DNA of 64,000 nucleotides. Source: Tibeticola sediminis (lineage in GTDB: Bacteria > Pseudomonadota > Gammaproteobacteria > Burkholderiales > Burkholderiaceae_C). The stretch lies in the NCBI RefSeq assembly GCF_003843835.1, contig NZ_RKQL01000001.1:620001-684000 (forward strand), given 5' to 3'. Shown here piece after piece: positions 35,480 to 43,956 of the stretch (its first letter is position 1; each line of letters starts with the position of its first letter). The translations under genes and the position numbers were made by a program. Under the pieces are notes generated by a model. It saw only the letters and a list, made by a program, of their open reading frames with translations, ran no database searches and was not told the DNA's origin.

Positions 35480-35641
35480 GGCAACGCTGAATCAGTTCCC
35501 GCGATGGCGCGCGAGCGGCCGCGGGATGGGATGCGAGGCGCAAACCGCAGCCATAGCCGCAGCTATGGCGAGGATTTGCTTTCGAAGCAGACCGCCCCCA
35601 GCCGGGATGCGCGACGCGCGAGGGACTGGTTCAGCGTTGCC
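35480..35641 (+). repeat. 162-bp palindromic repeat, copy E
   Basis: The copy runs from GGCAACGCTGAATCAGT to ACTGGTTCAGCGTTGCC, with central hairpin CCATAGC-CGCA-GCTATGG. It is flanked by CTAA on both sides (35476-35479 and 35642-35645), a possible 4-bp target duplication. It begins 15 bp after the rpsA stop codon. Confidence 0.92.
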
Positions 35642-35658
35642 CTAAACGCGGGCTCCAC

Positions 35659-35702
35659 CGCGGGATGGACCTGCTGCCGGGTGCAGCACCCTCCATCCCG
35701 CG
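35659..35702. other. Two-part inverted repeat between repeat copies E and F
   Basis: Outer arms CGCGGGATGG (35659-35668) and CCATCCCGCG (35693-35702) pair perfectly; inside, GCTGC (35673-35677) and GCAGC (35683-35687) form a second stem. There is no T-run. The outer arm word also occurs in the neighbouring repeats, and GGGCAACG (35723-35730) nearby is another fragment of their ends. Confidence 0.75.
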
Positions 35703-35748
35703 CACTCACCGGACTTCCGCCCGGGCAACGCACACAGATGTTGTCCTA

Positions 35749-35911
35749 GGGCGACGCTGAATCAGTTCCCGCGATGGCGCGCGCCCGGCTTCGGGATGAG
35801 ATGCGAGGCGCAAACCGCAGCCATAGCCGAAGCTATGGCGAGGATTTGCAACGACGCAGACCGCCCGCAGCCGGGATGCGCGACGCGCGAGGGACTGGTT
35901 CAGCGTTGCCC
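35749..35911 (+). repeat. 162-bp palindromic repeat, copy F
   Basis: The copy runs from GGGCGACGCTGAA to TTCAGCGTTGCCC. The hairpin loop is CGAA and the arm reads CCCGGCTTCGGG instead of CCCGGCCGCGGG, two differences that occur together. It has the same orientation as copy E, 107 bp upstream, and lies 55 bp before ihfB. Confidence 0.92.
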
Positions 35912-35966
35912 TAAACTCGGCGGAAGTCTCTTTTTTTATGGACCGATCCTTCCAGGTGCGCTGCTC

Positions 35967-36290
35967 ATGACCCGTTCCGATCTCGTCGAAAACCTCGCAG
36001 CCCGCTTCGAACATTTGACCCAAAGCGACGCCGAAGCGGCCGTGCGCACCCTGCTCGATGCCATGACGGATGCGCTGGTGCGGGGACACCGCATCGAAGT
36101 CCGCGGTTTCGGCAGCTTTAGCGTCCATCGCCGCGCGCCGCGCATCGGCCGCAACCCGCGCTCGGGCGCCGAGGTGCAGATTCCGGAGCGCCGCGTGGCG
36201 CATTTCCGACCCGGTAAAGCGCTGCGCGAAGGGGTGGATCCGACGCTGGCCAAGTCCTCTCCGGCGCGTGCAGGCTCGACCACCGACTGA
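35967..36290 (+). CDS. ihfB: Integration host factor subunit beta
   Basis: A 107-residue DNA-bending protein of the HU/IHF family, partner of IhfA. It begins [21 protein letters not shown] and contains [21 protein letters not shown], the arm with the DNA-intercalating proline. The C-terminal tail is somewhat longer than in E. coli IhfB (94 residues). The start at 35967 fits the family. IHF assists sigma-54 promoters and many recombination reactions. rpsA-ihfB-lapA-lapB order is widely conserved; the repeat doublet occupies the space where its promoter would be expected. Confidence 0.95.
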   Translation: MTRSDLVENLAARFEHLTQSDAEAAVRTLLDAMTDALVRGHRIEVRGFGSFSVHRRAPRIGRNPRSGAEVQIPERRVAHFRPGKALREGVDPTLAKSSPARAGSTTD

Positions 36291-36302
36291 CGGCCTTTCT
36301 CG

Positions 36303-36608
36303 ATGAAAACCGCGCTTCGAGTCCTGCGCTGGCTGGTCAACGCGGCGCTGTTCTTCACGCTGTTTGCCTTCGCGCTCAACAATGCGCAGGAAGTCAACGT
36401 CCACTTCTTCTTTGGTCATCAATGGCAGGCGCCGATGGTGCTCGTGGTGTTCAGCGCCTTCACGGTCGGCGTGATCGTCGGTGCCGTCGGTATGGTTCCG
36501 CGTTGGTGGCGCCAGCGACGGGCGGCTGCGCGGCACCGTGCGGCGTCGGCCCCGGCCTCTGCACCGACCCCCACCCCGCCCGACGTCGAGCGCGTTCATG
36601 ACCATTGA
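36303..36608 (+). CDS. lapA: LapA domain protein (DUF1049)
   Basis: A 101-residue inner-membrane protein with two hydrophobic segments (about residues 8-25 and 42-66), the second followed by a basic stretch and an Ala-Pro-rich tail. LapA (lipopolysaccharide assembly protein A) acts with LapB in controlling LPS synthesis. It starts 12 bp after ihfB and overlaps lapB by 11 bases. Confidence 0.9.
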   Translation: MKTALRVLRWLVNAALFFTLFAFALNNAQEVNVHFFFGHQWQAPMVLVVFSAFTVGVIVGAVGMVPRWWRQRRAAARHRAASAPASAPTPTPPDVERVHDH

Positions 36609-37755
36609 CCCCATCTTGCTGCTGATCGCGGCGCCGCTGGTCTTCGCACTGGGCTGGCTCGCGTCGCGACTGGACCTCAAGCAGCTGCGGCTCGAGGGGC
36701 AGCGGGCACCGAAAGCCTATTTCAAGGGACTCAACCACCTGCTCAACGAGCAGCAGGACCAGGCCATCGATGCCTTCATCGAGGCGGTCCGTGACGACCC
36801 GGACACGTCCGAGCTGCATTTCGCCTTGGGCAACCTGTTCCGGCGGCGCGGCGAATACCAACGTGCGGTTCGGGTTCACGAACATCTGCTGGCACGCGGC
36901 GACCTGTCCGAGGCCGACCGCCAGCGTGCGCGCCATGCGCTGGCACTGGACTTCCTGAAGGCCGGGCTGCTCGATCGTGCCGAAGAAGCCTTTGCCGCAC
37001 TCGACGGCAGCCCTTTGCAAGCGCAAGCGCGGCTCGGGCGGCTTGCGATTTACGAGCGCACGCGCGAATGGGCCCGCGCGGCGGCGATGGCCGAGTCCCT
37101 CGAAGGCACGGGGCTCGGGAGCTTTCAAACGCGCCGGGCCCACCACACGTGTGAATTGGCCGCCGAGGCGCTGGCCGAAGGCCGCACTGCAGATGCCCAC
37201 CGCCTGCTGAGCGAAGCCCAACGGATCGCGCCCCAGGCGGCGCGCCCCCGCCTCGACCAAATCCAATTGCTGCTGCGCGAAGGGCGGCCCACGGAAGCCT
37301 GGGAAGCGCTGCTCGATCTGTTTCGGCGTGTCCCCTCCGCAGCCCCACTGGCGGCTCAGGCAGCCGTTGCCGCAGCCCGGGGCTGCGGCCAGGTCCCGGA
37401 AGCCGCCGAGCGCTTGCGCGCGCTGTATCAGGCGCATCCGTCCATCGATTTGCTCGAGGCCCTCGTGGCGCTGAACCAGGACGTGCTGGGCGACGAAGCA
37501 CGCGCGCGGCAAGCCTACGTCGAACACCTGGAACGCACGCCCTCGCTGATCGCGGCAAGCCGCTGGATCGCCGGGGAAAAGCTCGAGCACGAGCAATGCC
37601 ACCCGCTGGTGCAGCGCGCGCTCGACCAGGCGGTTCGACCTCTGGAGCGTTACCGCTGCGCCGCATGCGGCTTCGAAGCCCGCGAGCACCACTGGCATTG
37701 CCCGGGCTGCCAGGCCTGGGACAGCTATCCGCCGCGACGGGTTGAGGAACTTTGA
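36598..37755 (+). CDS. lapB: Lipopolysaccharide assembly protein LapB
   Basis: A 385-residue protein with an N-terminal membrane anchor (about 5-22), nine or so TPR-like helical repeats, and a C-terminal rubredoxin-type zinc/iron site with two CxxC pairs in CAACGFEAREHHWHCPGC (about 357-374). LapB directs LpxC to the FtsH protease and coordinates LPS synthesis with transport. The ATG at 36598 lies within the lapA end, indicating translational coupling. Confidence 0.94.
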   Translation: MTIDPILLLIAAPLVFALGWLASRLDLKQLRLEGQRAPKAYFKGLNHLLNEQQDQAIDAFIEAVRDDPDTSELHFALGNLFRRRGEYQRAVRVHEHLLARGDLSEADRQRARHALALDFLKAGLLDRAEEAFAALDGSPLQAQARLGRLAIYERTREWARAAAMAESLEGTGLGSFQTRRAHHTCELAAEALAEGRTADAHRLLSEAQRIAPQAARPRLDQIQLLLREGRPTEAWEALLDLFRRVPSAAPLAAQAAVAAARGCGQVPEAAERLRALYQAHPSIDLLEALVALNQDVLGDEARARQAYVEHLERTPSLIAASRWIAGEKLEHEQCHPLVQRALDQAVRPLERYRCAACGFEAREHHWHCPGCQAWDSYPPRRVEEL

Positions 37756-37817
37756 CACAACGCACGTGGGCGCAGGCGGTCAACGCGCGGTCACGCTGTT
37801 CCGTTAAGCTGCGTGAG

Positions 37818-37836
37818 CCCCGGCGAGTCGCCGGGG
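37818..37836. other. Perfect palindrome before the ComEA-like gene
   Basis: CCCCGGCGA-G-TCGCCGGGG, nine-base arms with a single-base centre, 22 bp before the ComEA-like start codon. There is no T-run, so it is more likely a protein site, an mRNA leader structure or a chance GC palindrome than a terminator. Confidence 0.5.
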
Positions 37837-37857
37837 TTCCAACCCGAAGGAGCAAGC

Positions 37858-38322
37858 ATGTTGAAGAAAATCCTGGCCATCCTGGCCATGTTGTATGCGA
37901 TGTCGGCTTTCGCGGCCGTGGACGTGAACAAAGCCAGTGCCGCCGACCTCGATAGCGTCAAAGGCATCGGGCCGGCGATGTCGGCCAAGATCATCGAGGA
38001 GCGCAAGAAGGGCTCGTTCAAGGACTGGAACGACCTCGTCTCTCGTGTCAAAGGCATCGGCGAGACAAGTGCCGCCAAGCTCTCCGAAGCCGGCCTGACG
38101 GTCAACGGCGCGGCCTACCCGGGCGCGCCGGCCAAGGCAGAGGCCAAGCCGGCGAAGACCGATACCAAGGCCGCCGCTGCCGACGACAAGAAAGCCAAAG
38201 TCGACAAGAAAGCCAAGGAAGAGGCCAAGGCCCCAGCGGCCGAAGAGAAGAAAGCCAAGGCCGAAGCCAAGCAAGCTAAGGCGTCTGCCGCCGCCCCTGC
38301 GGCAAACGCCACCAAGAAATAA
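37858..38322 (+). CDS. ComEA-like helix-hairpin-helix protein with Lys/Ala-rich tail
   Basis: A 154-residue exported protein: signal peptide (1-19, ending AFA), a tandem helix-hairpin-helix DNA-binding domain (about 20-82, VDVNKASAADLDSVKGIGP and RVKGIGETSAAKLSEAGL), and a tail of about 70 residues rich in Lys and Ala resembling histone-H1-like sequences. ComEA proteins bind incoming DNA in the periplasm during natural transformation; the tail may add non-specific DNA affinity. A GAAGGAG ribosome-binding site supports the start. No other competence gene is adjacent. Confidence 0.88.
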   Translation: MLKKILAILAMLYAMSAFAAVDVNKASAADLDSVKGIGPAMSAKIIEERKKGSFKDWNDLVSRVKGIGETSAAKLSEAGLTVNGAAYPGAPAKAEAKPAKTDTKAAAADDKKAKVDKKAKEEAKAPAAEEKKAKAEAKQAKASAAAPAANATKK

Positions 38323-38372
38323 TGCAACCGCCCCAGAGCCTGTGCGCCCCGCGCGCGTCGGCTCGCCTCCGA

Positions 38373-38399
38373 AACACCCGCCCAGGCGGGTGTTTTTTT
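38373..38399 (+). terminator. Rho-independent terminator after the ComEA-like gene
   Basis: Stem AACACCCGCC / GGCGGGTGTT (38373-38394) followed by seven T. It lies 51 bp after the ComEA-like stop codon and before the convergent oxoprolinase gene. Confidence 0.88.
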
Positions 38400-38442
38400 G
38401 CCTTTTCTGCTGGGACGCCGGCGTGAAATCGGGCAGCTACGC

Positions 38443-41400
38443 TCACGTTTCAGGAGCAAATCCACCGCCGCCTGGGGTGTGGACCTCGAACACGTCGCCG
38501 CTTGCCATCGGCACGCTGGCGATGTGGCCGAGGGCTTCGACCCGGCCGTCGGCGCGCAGCACCCGGTTGAGCCCGGGCGCGCCGCTGGCGCCACCCGCGA
38601 GACCGAACGCCGGGTACACGCGGCCGTTGCTGAGGATGCTCGCCGTCATGGGCGCGAGGAAGCGCACGGCCCGCACCGCGCCGTCACCGCCCGACCAGCG
38701 TCCCCGGCCGCCGGAGCCACGGCGGATCTCGAAGCGCTCGAGCCGCACCGGGTAGCGCCACTCCAGCACCTCGGGGTCGGTGAGGCGTGAGTTCGTCATG
38801 TGGGTCTGCACCACAGACGTGCCGTCGAACCCGCCGATGAGCGCTCCCTGATCGTCGAACACGCCGCCCGCACCGCTGCCGCCGGCGATGGTTTCGTAAT
38901 ACTGGCGCTCGGCATCGCCAAAGGTGAAGTTGTTCATCGTCGGCTGGCTGCCCGCCATCACCCCGAGCGCGCCGAACAAGGCGTTGGTGATGCAGGTCGA
39001 GGTTTCGACATTGCCGGCCACCACCGCCGCGGGCGGCCTCGGGTTGAGCATCGAGCCCTCGGGGATGATGACCTCCAGCGGCTTGAGACAGCCCGCGTTG
39101 AGCGGAATGTCGTCCTCGACCAGGGTACGAAACACGTAGAGCACCGCAGCCATGCAGACCGCCTTCGGGGCGTTGAAATTGTTGGACTGCTGCGCGCTGG
39201 TGCCGCTGAAGTCGACGCGGGCGCTGCGCCGCGCGCGGTCGATCTGCACCGCCACCTGGATCTGCGCGCCGTTGTCCAGCGGCAGGGTGAAGCTGCCGTC
39301 GCGCAGCCGCGCCCCGAGCTGGTCGATCGCGCGGCGCACGGATTCCTCGGCATTGTCCTGCACGTGACGCATGTAGGCTTGCACCACGTCCAGCCCGAAC
39401 TGCTCGACCATGCGTCGCAATTCCTGCACGCCTTTCTCGTTGGCGGCGATTTGCGCCTGGAGATCGGCCAGGTTTTGCGCCGGGTTGCGCGAAGGCCAGG
39501 CGCCCGAGCGCAGCAGCGCGAGCAACTCGTCCTCGCGCAGCCGCCCGGCTTCGACTAGCTTGAAATTGACGATGCGCACGCCCTCTTCTTCGATCGTCTT
39601 GGAAAACGGTGGCATCGAACCCGGCGTGATGCCGCCAATGTCGGCATGGTGGCCACGCGAGCCCACGTAGAACAGCGGCCGCGCATGGCCGTCGACGTAG
39701 ACCGGGGTGATGACGGTTACGTCGGGTAGATGGGTGCCGCCGTGGTAGGGATCATTGAGCACATAGACGTCGCCCGGCCGCATGGTCTGCGCGTTGTCCC
39801 GGATCACCGTCTGAATGCTCTCGCCCATGGAGCCGAGATGCACCGGCATGTGCGGCGCGTTGGCAATCAGATGACCTTCGCCGTCGAAGAGTGCGCAGGA
39901 GAAATCCAGCCGCTCCTTGATGTTGACCGAGTAGGCGGTGTTCTGCAGCTGCAGGCCCATCTGCTCGGCGATGTTCATGAACAGGTTGTTGAACACCTCG
40001 AGCAGAACCGGGTCCACTGTGGTGCCGGCAGCCACCCGCACGGGCCGCGGTGCCACGCGCTGCAGCAGCAAGTGGTCGCGCGCGGTGAGCTGGGCCTGCC
40101 AGCCGGGCTCGACTACGGTGGTGGCGTTCTTCTCCGCGATGATGGCCGGGCCGGCGATCACGTCGCCGGCGCGCAGGTCTTCGCGCACCACCAGCGCGGC
40201 CTCCCACCACTGGCCGCCGGAGTACATGCGCGCGGTCTCGCGCCGAGGCACCTCGCGCGCGGCGTGCAGCGGCAGCTGCGGCTCGGCGGGCGCGTCGCCC
40301 GCGGCCACGGCCTCGACAGAGACCGCCTCGACGATCAGCCGCTTGCCCTGCATCAGGAAGGCATACCGCTGGCGGTAGGCGGCCTCGAAGCCGGCTTGAA
40401 TCGCGGCCAGCGCGGCGGCAGGCTCGGCGGTGAGGTCTTCCCCGCAGGGCACGACGAGCGCGGCGTCGCTGCCTTCGTAGCGCACATGCACGCGGCGGTG
40501 CACGCGCACGGCGCCGCTGCCGCGTTGCTGACGCTCGAGCTCCGCGCGCGCCTGCGCAGCCAAGGCGTCGAGTGCGGCAGCCAGTTGCGACAGTTGATCG
40601 GCCTGCAGAGCGCATTCGAGCGCCTGCTCGCGCATCACGTTCTGGTCGGCCAGGCCCATGCCATAGGCCGAGAGCACGCCCGCGAGCGGATGCACCAGCA
40701 CCTGCGTCATGCCCAGCGCGTCGGCCACCAGGCAGGCGTGTTGGCCGCCGGCGCCGCCAAAGCACTGCAGCGTGTAACGGGTGACGTCATAGCCGCGCGC
40801 CACCGAGATCTTCTTGATCGCGTTGGCCATCTGCTGCACGGCGATGTCGATGAAACCCTCGGCCACCGCCTCCGGGCTACGGCCGGTGCGCGCGGCCAGC
40901 TCGGAAAAAGCCTGCTGCACCGGCTCGAGCGCCAGCGGCTCGTCGCCGCGCGGGCCGAACACCCGCGGGAAATACGCCGGCTGGATCTTGCCGAGCATCA
41001 GGTTGGCATCGGTCACCGCCAACGGACCACCGCGGCGGTAGCACATCGGGCCGGGGTTGGCGCCCGCGCTCTCGGGGCCGACGCGAAAGCGCGCGCCGTC
41101 GAACTGCAGCAAGGAGCCGCCGCCGGCGGCCACCGTGTGGATGCTCATCATTGGCGCGCGCATGCGCACGCCAGCCACCTGGGTTTCGAACTCGCGCTCG
41201 AACGCACCCGCGTAGTGCGAGACGTCGGTCGAAGTGCCGCCCATGTCGAAGCCGATCACCCGGTCCAGCCCGGCGATCTCCGCCGTGCGCGCCATGCCGA
41301 CGATGCCGCCGGCCGGGCCGCTGAGGATGGCGTCCTTGCCGGCAAAGGCGTGCGCGTCGGTCAGCCCGCCCGAGGACTGCATGAACAGCAGCCGCACGCC

Positions 41401-42141
41401 GGGCATCTCGGTAGCCACCTGCTCCACATAGCGCCGCAGGATGGGCGAGAGATAAGCGTCGACCACGGTGGTGTCGCCGCGGCTGACGAATTTCATCAGC
41501 GGACTCGCTTCATGGCTGGTGCTGACCTGGGTGAACCCGGCCAAGCGCGCCAGCCGCGCCGCCGCCTGCTCATGCGCGGGGTAGCGCCAGGCGTGCATGA
41601 ACACGATGGCCACGCTGCGCAGGCCCCGCGCGTGTGCGTCGGCGAGATCACGCGCCAGCTGCGCCTCGTCGAGCGGCTGCACCACCTCGCCGTGCGCGCC
41701 CATGCGCTCCTGCGCCTCCACCACCTCGGCATACAGCAGTTCGGGCAGCACGATGCGGCGGTCGAACAAACGCGGCCGGTTCTGGTAGCCAATGCGCAGC
41801 GCGTCGCGAAAGCCGCGCGTGGTCACCAACAGCGTCGGCTCGCCCTTGCGCTCGAGCAGCGCGTTCGTCGCCACCGTGGTGCCCATCTTCACGCAGGCCA
41901 CCTGCTGCGGCGTGATCGGCTCATCAGGCCGCACACCGAGCAGTTGCCGGATGCCGGCCACCGCGGCGTCGCGATAGTGCTCGGGGTTTTCGGACAGCAG
42001 CTTTTGGGTCAGCAGCGCGCCGTCCGGCCGCTTGGCGACGATGTCGGTAAAAGTGCCTCCGCGGTCGATCCAGAACTGCCAACGCGGGTTCGGGTGCACG
42101 TTGGAATCGGCGGCGGGGGGCAGAGCGTCGTTTTGCAGCAT
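38443..42141 (-). CDS. Fused hydantoinase/5-oxoprolinase family protein (HyuA-HyuB type)
   Basis: A 1232-residue ATP-dependent amidohydrolase. The N-terminal HyuA-like part (about 20-690) has the ATP-binding [16 protein letters not shown] and [11 protein letters not shown] motifs; the HyuB-like part begins about residue 705 ([13 protein letters not shown]) and carries [14 protein letters not shown] and [12 protein letters not shown]. Length and single-chain layout match the eukaryotic-type 5-oxoprolinase, which opens 5-oxoproline (pyroglutamate) to glutamate. Hydantoins or other cyclic amides are alternative substrates. It is divergent from a TRAP transporter operon, suggesting that the transporter brings in its substrate or a precursor. 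Confidence 0.92.
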   Translation of the reverse strand: MLQNDALPPAADSNVHPNPRWQFWIDRGGTFTDIVAKRPDGALLTQKLLSENPEHYRDAAVAGIRQLLGVRPDEPITPQQVACVKMGTTVATNALLERKGEPTLLVTTRGFRDALRIGYQNRPRLFDRRIVLPELLYAEVVEAQERMGAHGEVVQPLDEAQLARDLADAHARGLRSVAIVFMHAWRYPAHEQAAARLARLAGFTQVSTSHEASPLMKFVSRGDTTVVDAYLSPILRRYVEQVATEMPGVRLLFMQSSGGLTDAHAFAGKDAILSGPAGGIVGMARTAEIAGLDRVIGFDMGGTSTDVSHYAGAFEREFETQVAGVRMRAPMMSIHTVAAGGGSLLQFDGARFRVGPESAGANPGPMCYRRGGPLAVTDANLMLGKIQPAYFPRVFGPRGDEPLALEPVQQAFSELAARTGRSPEAVAEGFIDIAVQQMANAIKKISVARGYDVTRYTLQCFGGAGGQHACLVADALGMTQVLVHPLAGVLSAYGMGLADQNVMREQALECALQADQLSQLAAALDALAAQARAELERQQRGSGAVRVHRRVHVRYEGSDAALVVPCGEDLTAEPAAALAAIQAGFEAAYRQRYAFLMQGKRLIVEAVSVEAVAAGDAPAEPQLPLHAAREVPRRETARMYSGGQWWEAALVVREDLRAGDVIAGPAIIAEKNATTVVEPGWQAQLTARDHLLLQRVAPRPVRVAAGTTVDPVLLEVFNNLFMNIAEQMGLQLQNTAYSVNIKERLDFSCALFDGEGHLIANAPHMPVHLGSMGESIQTVIRDNAQTMRPGDVYVLNDPYHGGTHLPDVTVITPVYVDGHARPLFYVGSRGHHADIGGITPGSMPPFSKTIEEEGVRIVNFKLVEAGRLREDELLALLRSGAWPSRNPAQNLADLQAQIAANEKGVQELRRMVEQFGLDVVQAYMRHVQDNAEESVRRAIDQLGARLRDGSFTLPLDNGAQIQVAVQIDRARRSARVDFSGTSAQQSNNFNAPKAVCMAAVLYVFRTLVEDDIPLNAGCLKPLEVIIPEGSMLNPRPPAAVVAGNVETSTCITNALFGALGVMAGSQPTMNNFTFGDAERQYYETIAGGSGAGGVFDDQGALIGGFDGTSVVQTHMTNSRLTDPEVLEWRYPVRLERFEIRRGSGGRGRWSGGDGAVRAVRFLAPMTASILSNGRVYPAFGLAGGASGAPGLNRVLRADGRVEALGHIASVPMASGDVFEVHTPGGGGFAPET

Positions 42142-42444
42142 TTTTTAAACGAAATGAGCCACTTGCCGGCGTGAAATGGTGCGGGACCGCTACAAAAATA
42201 GGATTGGTCGCCGCCCTATGCTTAGAGCGAGCTCGCCGCCAGGGCCGCCTGGCCGTCACCGCCAGACATCGTGCATCCCGCGCGGGCGCCGGACCATTCG
42301 AGGCATATTACCGGCTCCGCAGCAGCGGCGCCTCGCTGTGGGGCATCAGGGTAAATCCGGGGGCTGCGTGTTCGAGCGAAGGTCCCGAAAACGCAGTCGC
42401 GCTGCGATCATTCCCGTCTCACCATCCAACCCTGAGGAGACGCC
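42142..42444. other. Divergent regulatory region between oxoprolinase and TRAP operon
   Basis: 303 bp with no gene. It must hold the promoters of both units; short A/T-rich stretches occur at about 42142-42150 and 42192-42203, but no promoter can be assigned. The dctP ribosome-binding site (TGAGGAG, 42433-42439) lies at its end. No adjacent regulator gene exists. Confidence 0.5.
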
Positions 42445-43425
42445 ATGATGCTCAACCGTCGCACCCTTGCCTGCGCCGTCGCGCTCGCCCTGGTCGGCTT
42501 CACCGCCAACGCCGGCGCCCAGACCAAGTGGGACCTGCCCGCAGCCTACCCGGCCACCAACTTCCACAGTGAAAACCTGGCGCAATTCGCCGCCGACGTG
42601 GACAAGGCCAGCGGCGGCAAGCTCAAGATCACCGTGCATCCCAACGCCTCACTGTTCAAAGCGCCGGAAATCAAACGCGCCGTGCAAGGCGGTCAAGCCC
42701 AGGCAGGCGAGATCCTGCTGGTGAATTTCCAGAACGAATGGCCGATTTATGGCGCAGACGGCCTGCCCTTCCTCGCCGACAGCTACGACGAGGCGGTCAA
42801 ACTCTGGAAAGCCCAGCGCCCCATGCTCGAGAAGAAACTGGCCGAGCAGGGCATGATGGTGCTCTACGCCGTGCCGTGGCCGCCGCAAGGCATCTACTCG
42901 AAGAAGCCGATCAACAGCGCCGCCGACCTCAAAGGCGTGAAGTGGCGCGCCTACAGCCCAGCCACCGCGCGCATCGCCGAACTCGTCGGTGCCCAGCCCG
43001 TCACGGTACAGGCCGCCGAGCTCTCGCAGGCCATGGCGACCGGCGTGGTGGAAGCCTACATGTCGAGCGGCTCGACCGGCTACGACACCAAGACCTACGA
43101 GCACCTGAAGTATTGGTACGACACCCAGGCCTGGTTACCCAAAAACGCCGTGATCGTGAACAAAAAAGCGTTCGACGCGCTCGACAAGCCCACGCAGGAT
43201 GCGCTGCTCAAGGCCGCGGCCGAGGCCGAGGCGCGCGGCCTGGCGATGAGCAAGAAGACCAACACCGAGACGCTCGAAAAGCTCAAGGCCGCCGGCATGC
43301 AGATCCTGCCGCCCAGCCCGCAGCTGAAGGCCGACCTGGCCAAGGTGGGCGAGACCATGCTCAAGGAGTGGCTCGACAAAGCCGGCCCCGAGGGCAAGGC
43401 GCTGATCGACGCCTACCGGAAGTAA
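42445..43425 (+). CDS. TRAP transporter solute-binding protein (DctP family)
   Basis: A 326-residue periplasmic binding protein of the DctP superfamily, with a signal peptide (1-26, ending AGAQ). It captures an organic acid and delivers it to the membrane complex encoded next. ATG 42445 is used; the ATG at 42448 has a better spacing to GAGGAG and is equally plausible. It contains the usual SPATARIAELVGAQPVTVQ and QAMATGVVEAYMSS region around the carboxylate-binding arginine. The neighbouring oxoprolinase points to a 5-oxoproline-like or amidic carboxylate, which is an inference. Confidence 0.93.
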   Translation: MMLNRRTLACAVALALVGFTANAGAQTKWDLPAAYPATNFHSENLAQFAADVDKASGGKLKITVHPNASLFKAPEIKRAVQGGQAQAGEILLVNFQNEWPIYGADGLPFLADSYDEAVKLWKAQRPMLEKKLAEQGMMVLYAVPWPPQGIYSKKPINSAADLKGVKWRAYSPATARIAELVGAQPVTVQAAELSQAMATGVVEAYMSSGSTGYDTKTYEHLKYWYDTQAWLPKNAVIVNKKAFDALDKPTQDALLKAAAEAEARGLAMSKKTNTETLEKLKAAGMQILPPSPQLKADLAKVGETMLKEWLDKAGPEGKALIDAYRK

Positions 43426-43446
43426 GCGCACGCCCATCACGCTGCG

Positions 43447-43956
43447 ATGCGGCGCGTCCTCGACACGCTCTATGACGGCGCTGCGGGGCTCGCGGCGCTG
43501 TTTTTGCTCGGCCTGCTCACGATGGTGCTGCTCGCCATCGTAAGCCGCCTATGGCACTTCATGGTGCCCGGCATCGACGCCTACGCTGGCTACCTCATGG
43601 CCGCCAGCGGCTTTCTCGCGCTGGCGCACACCTTCAAACGCGGCGAGCACATCCGCGTCACGCTCCTCCTCAATTTGCTGCAGGGGCGCTGGCGGCGCGC
43701 GCTCGAACTCTGGGCGCTGGCGGTGAGTACGCTGCTGGCCTGGCTGTTTGCGTTCTATGCCGCGAAACTGACCTGGGAGTCGTGGCAGTTCAACGACATC
43801 TCCACCGGCAACGACGCCACACCGCTGTGGATCCCGCAGCTCGGTATGGCCGTGGGCGCGCTGATCTTCGCCATCGCCTTGCTTGACGAGCTTTGCCTGG
43901 AAGCCCTGGGTCGTCAGCGCCCAAAGGCTTCTGCGGAGGCGCTGCGCAATGAATGA
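43447..43956 (+). CDS. TRAP transporter small permease (DctQ family)
   Basis: A 169-residue membrane protein with four hydrophobic segments (about 13-35, 45-60, 84-106 and 127-149), the small subunit of a tripartite ATP-independent periplasmic transporter. The FKRGEHIRVTLLL segment is family-typical. It overlaps the large permease gene by eight bases. Confidence 0.92.
   Translation: MRRVLDTLYDGAAGLAALFLLGLLTMVLLAIVSRLWHFMVPGIDAYAGYLMAASGFLALAHTFKRGEHIRVTLLLNLLQGRWRRALELWALAVSTLLAWLFAFYAAKLTWESWQFNDISTGNDATPLWIPQLGMAVGALIFAIALLDELCLEALGRQRPKASAEALRNE

Noticed and set aside
39730-42174. 814-residue open frame on the plus strand opposite the oxoprolinase gene
   Set aside because: It is a GC-rich shadow: its sequence is His/Arg/Gly-rich, shows no domain, and the opposite strand has a full-length recognised enzyme.
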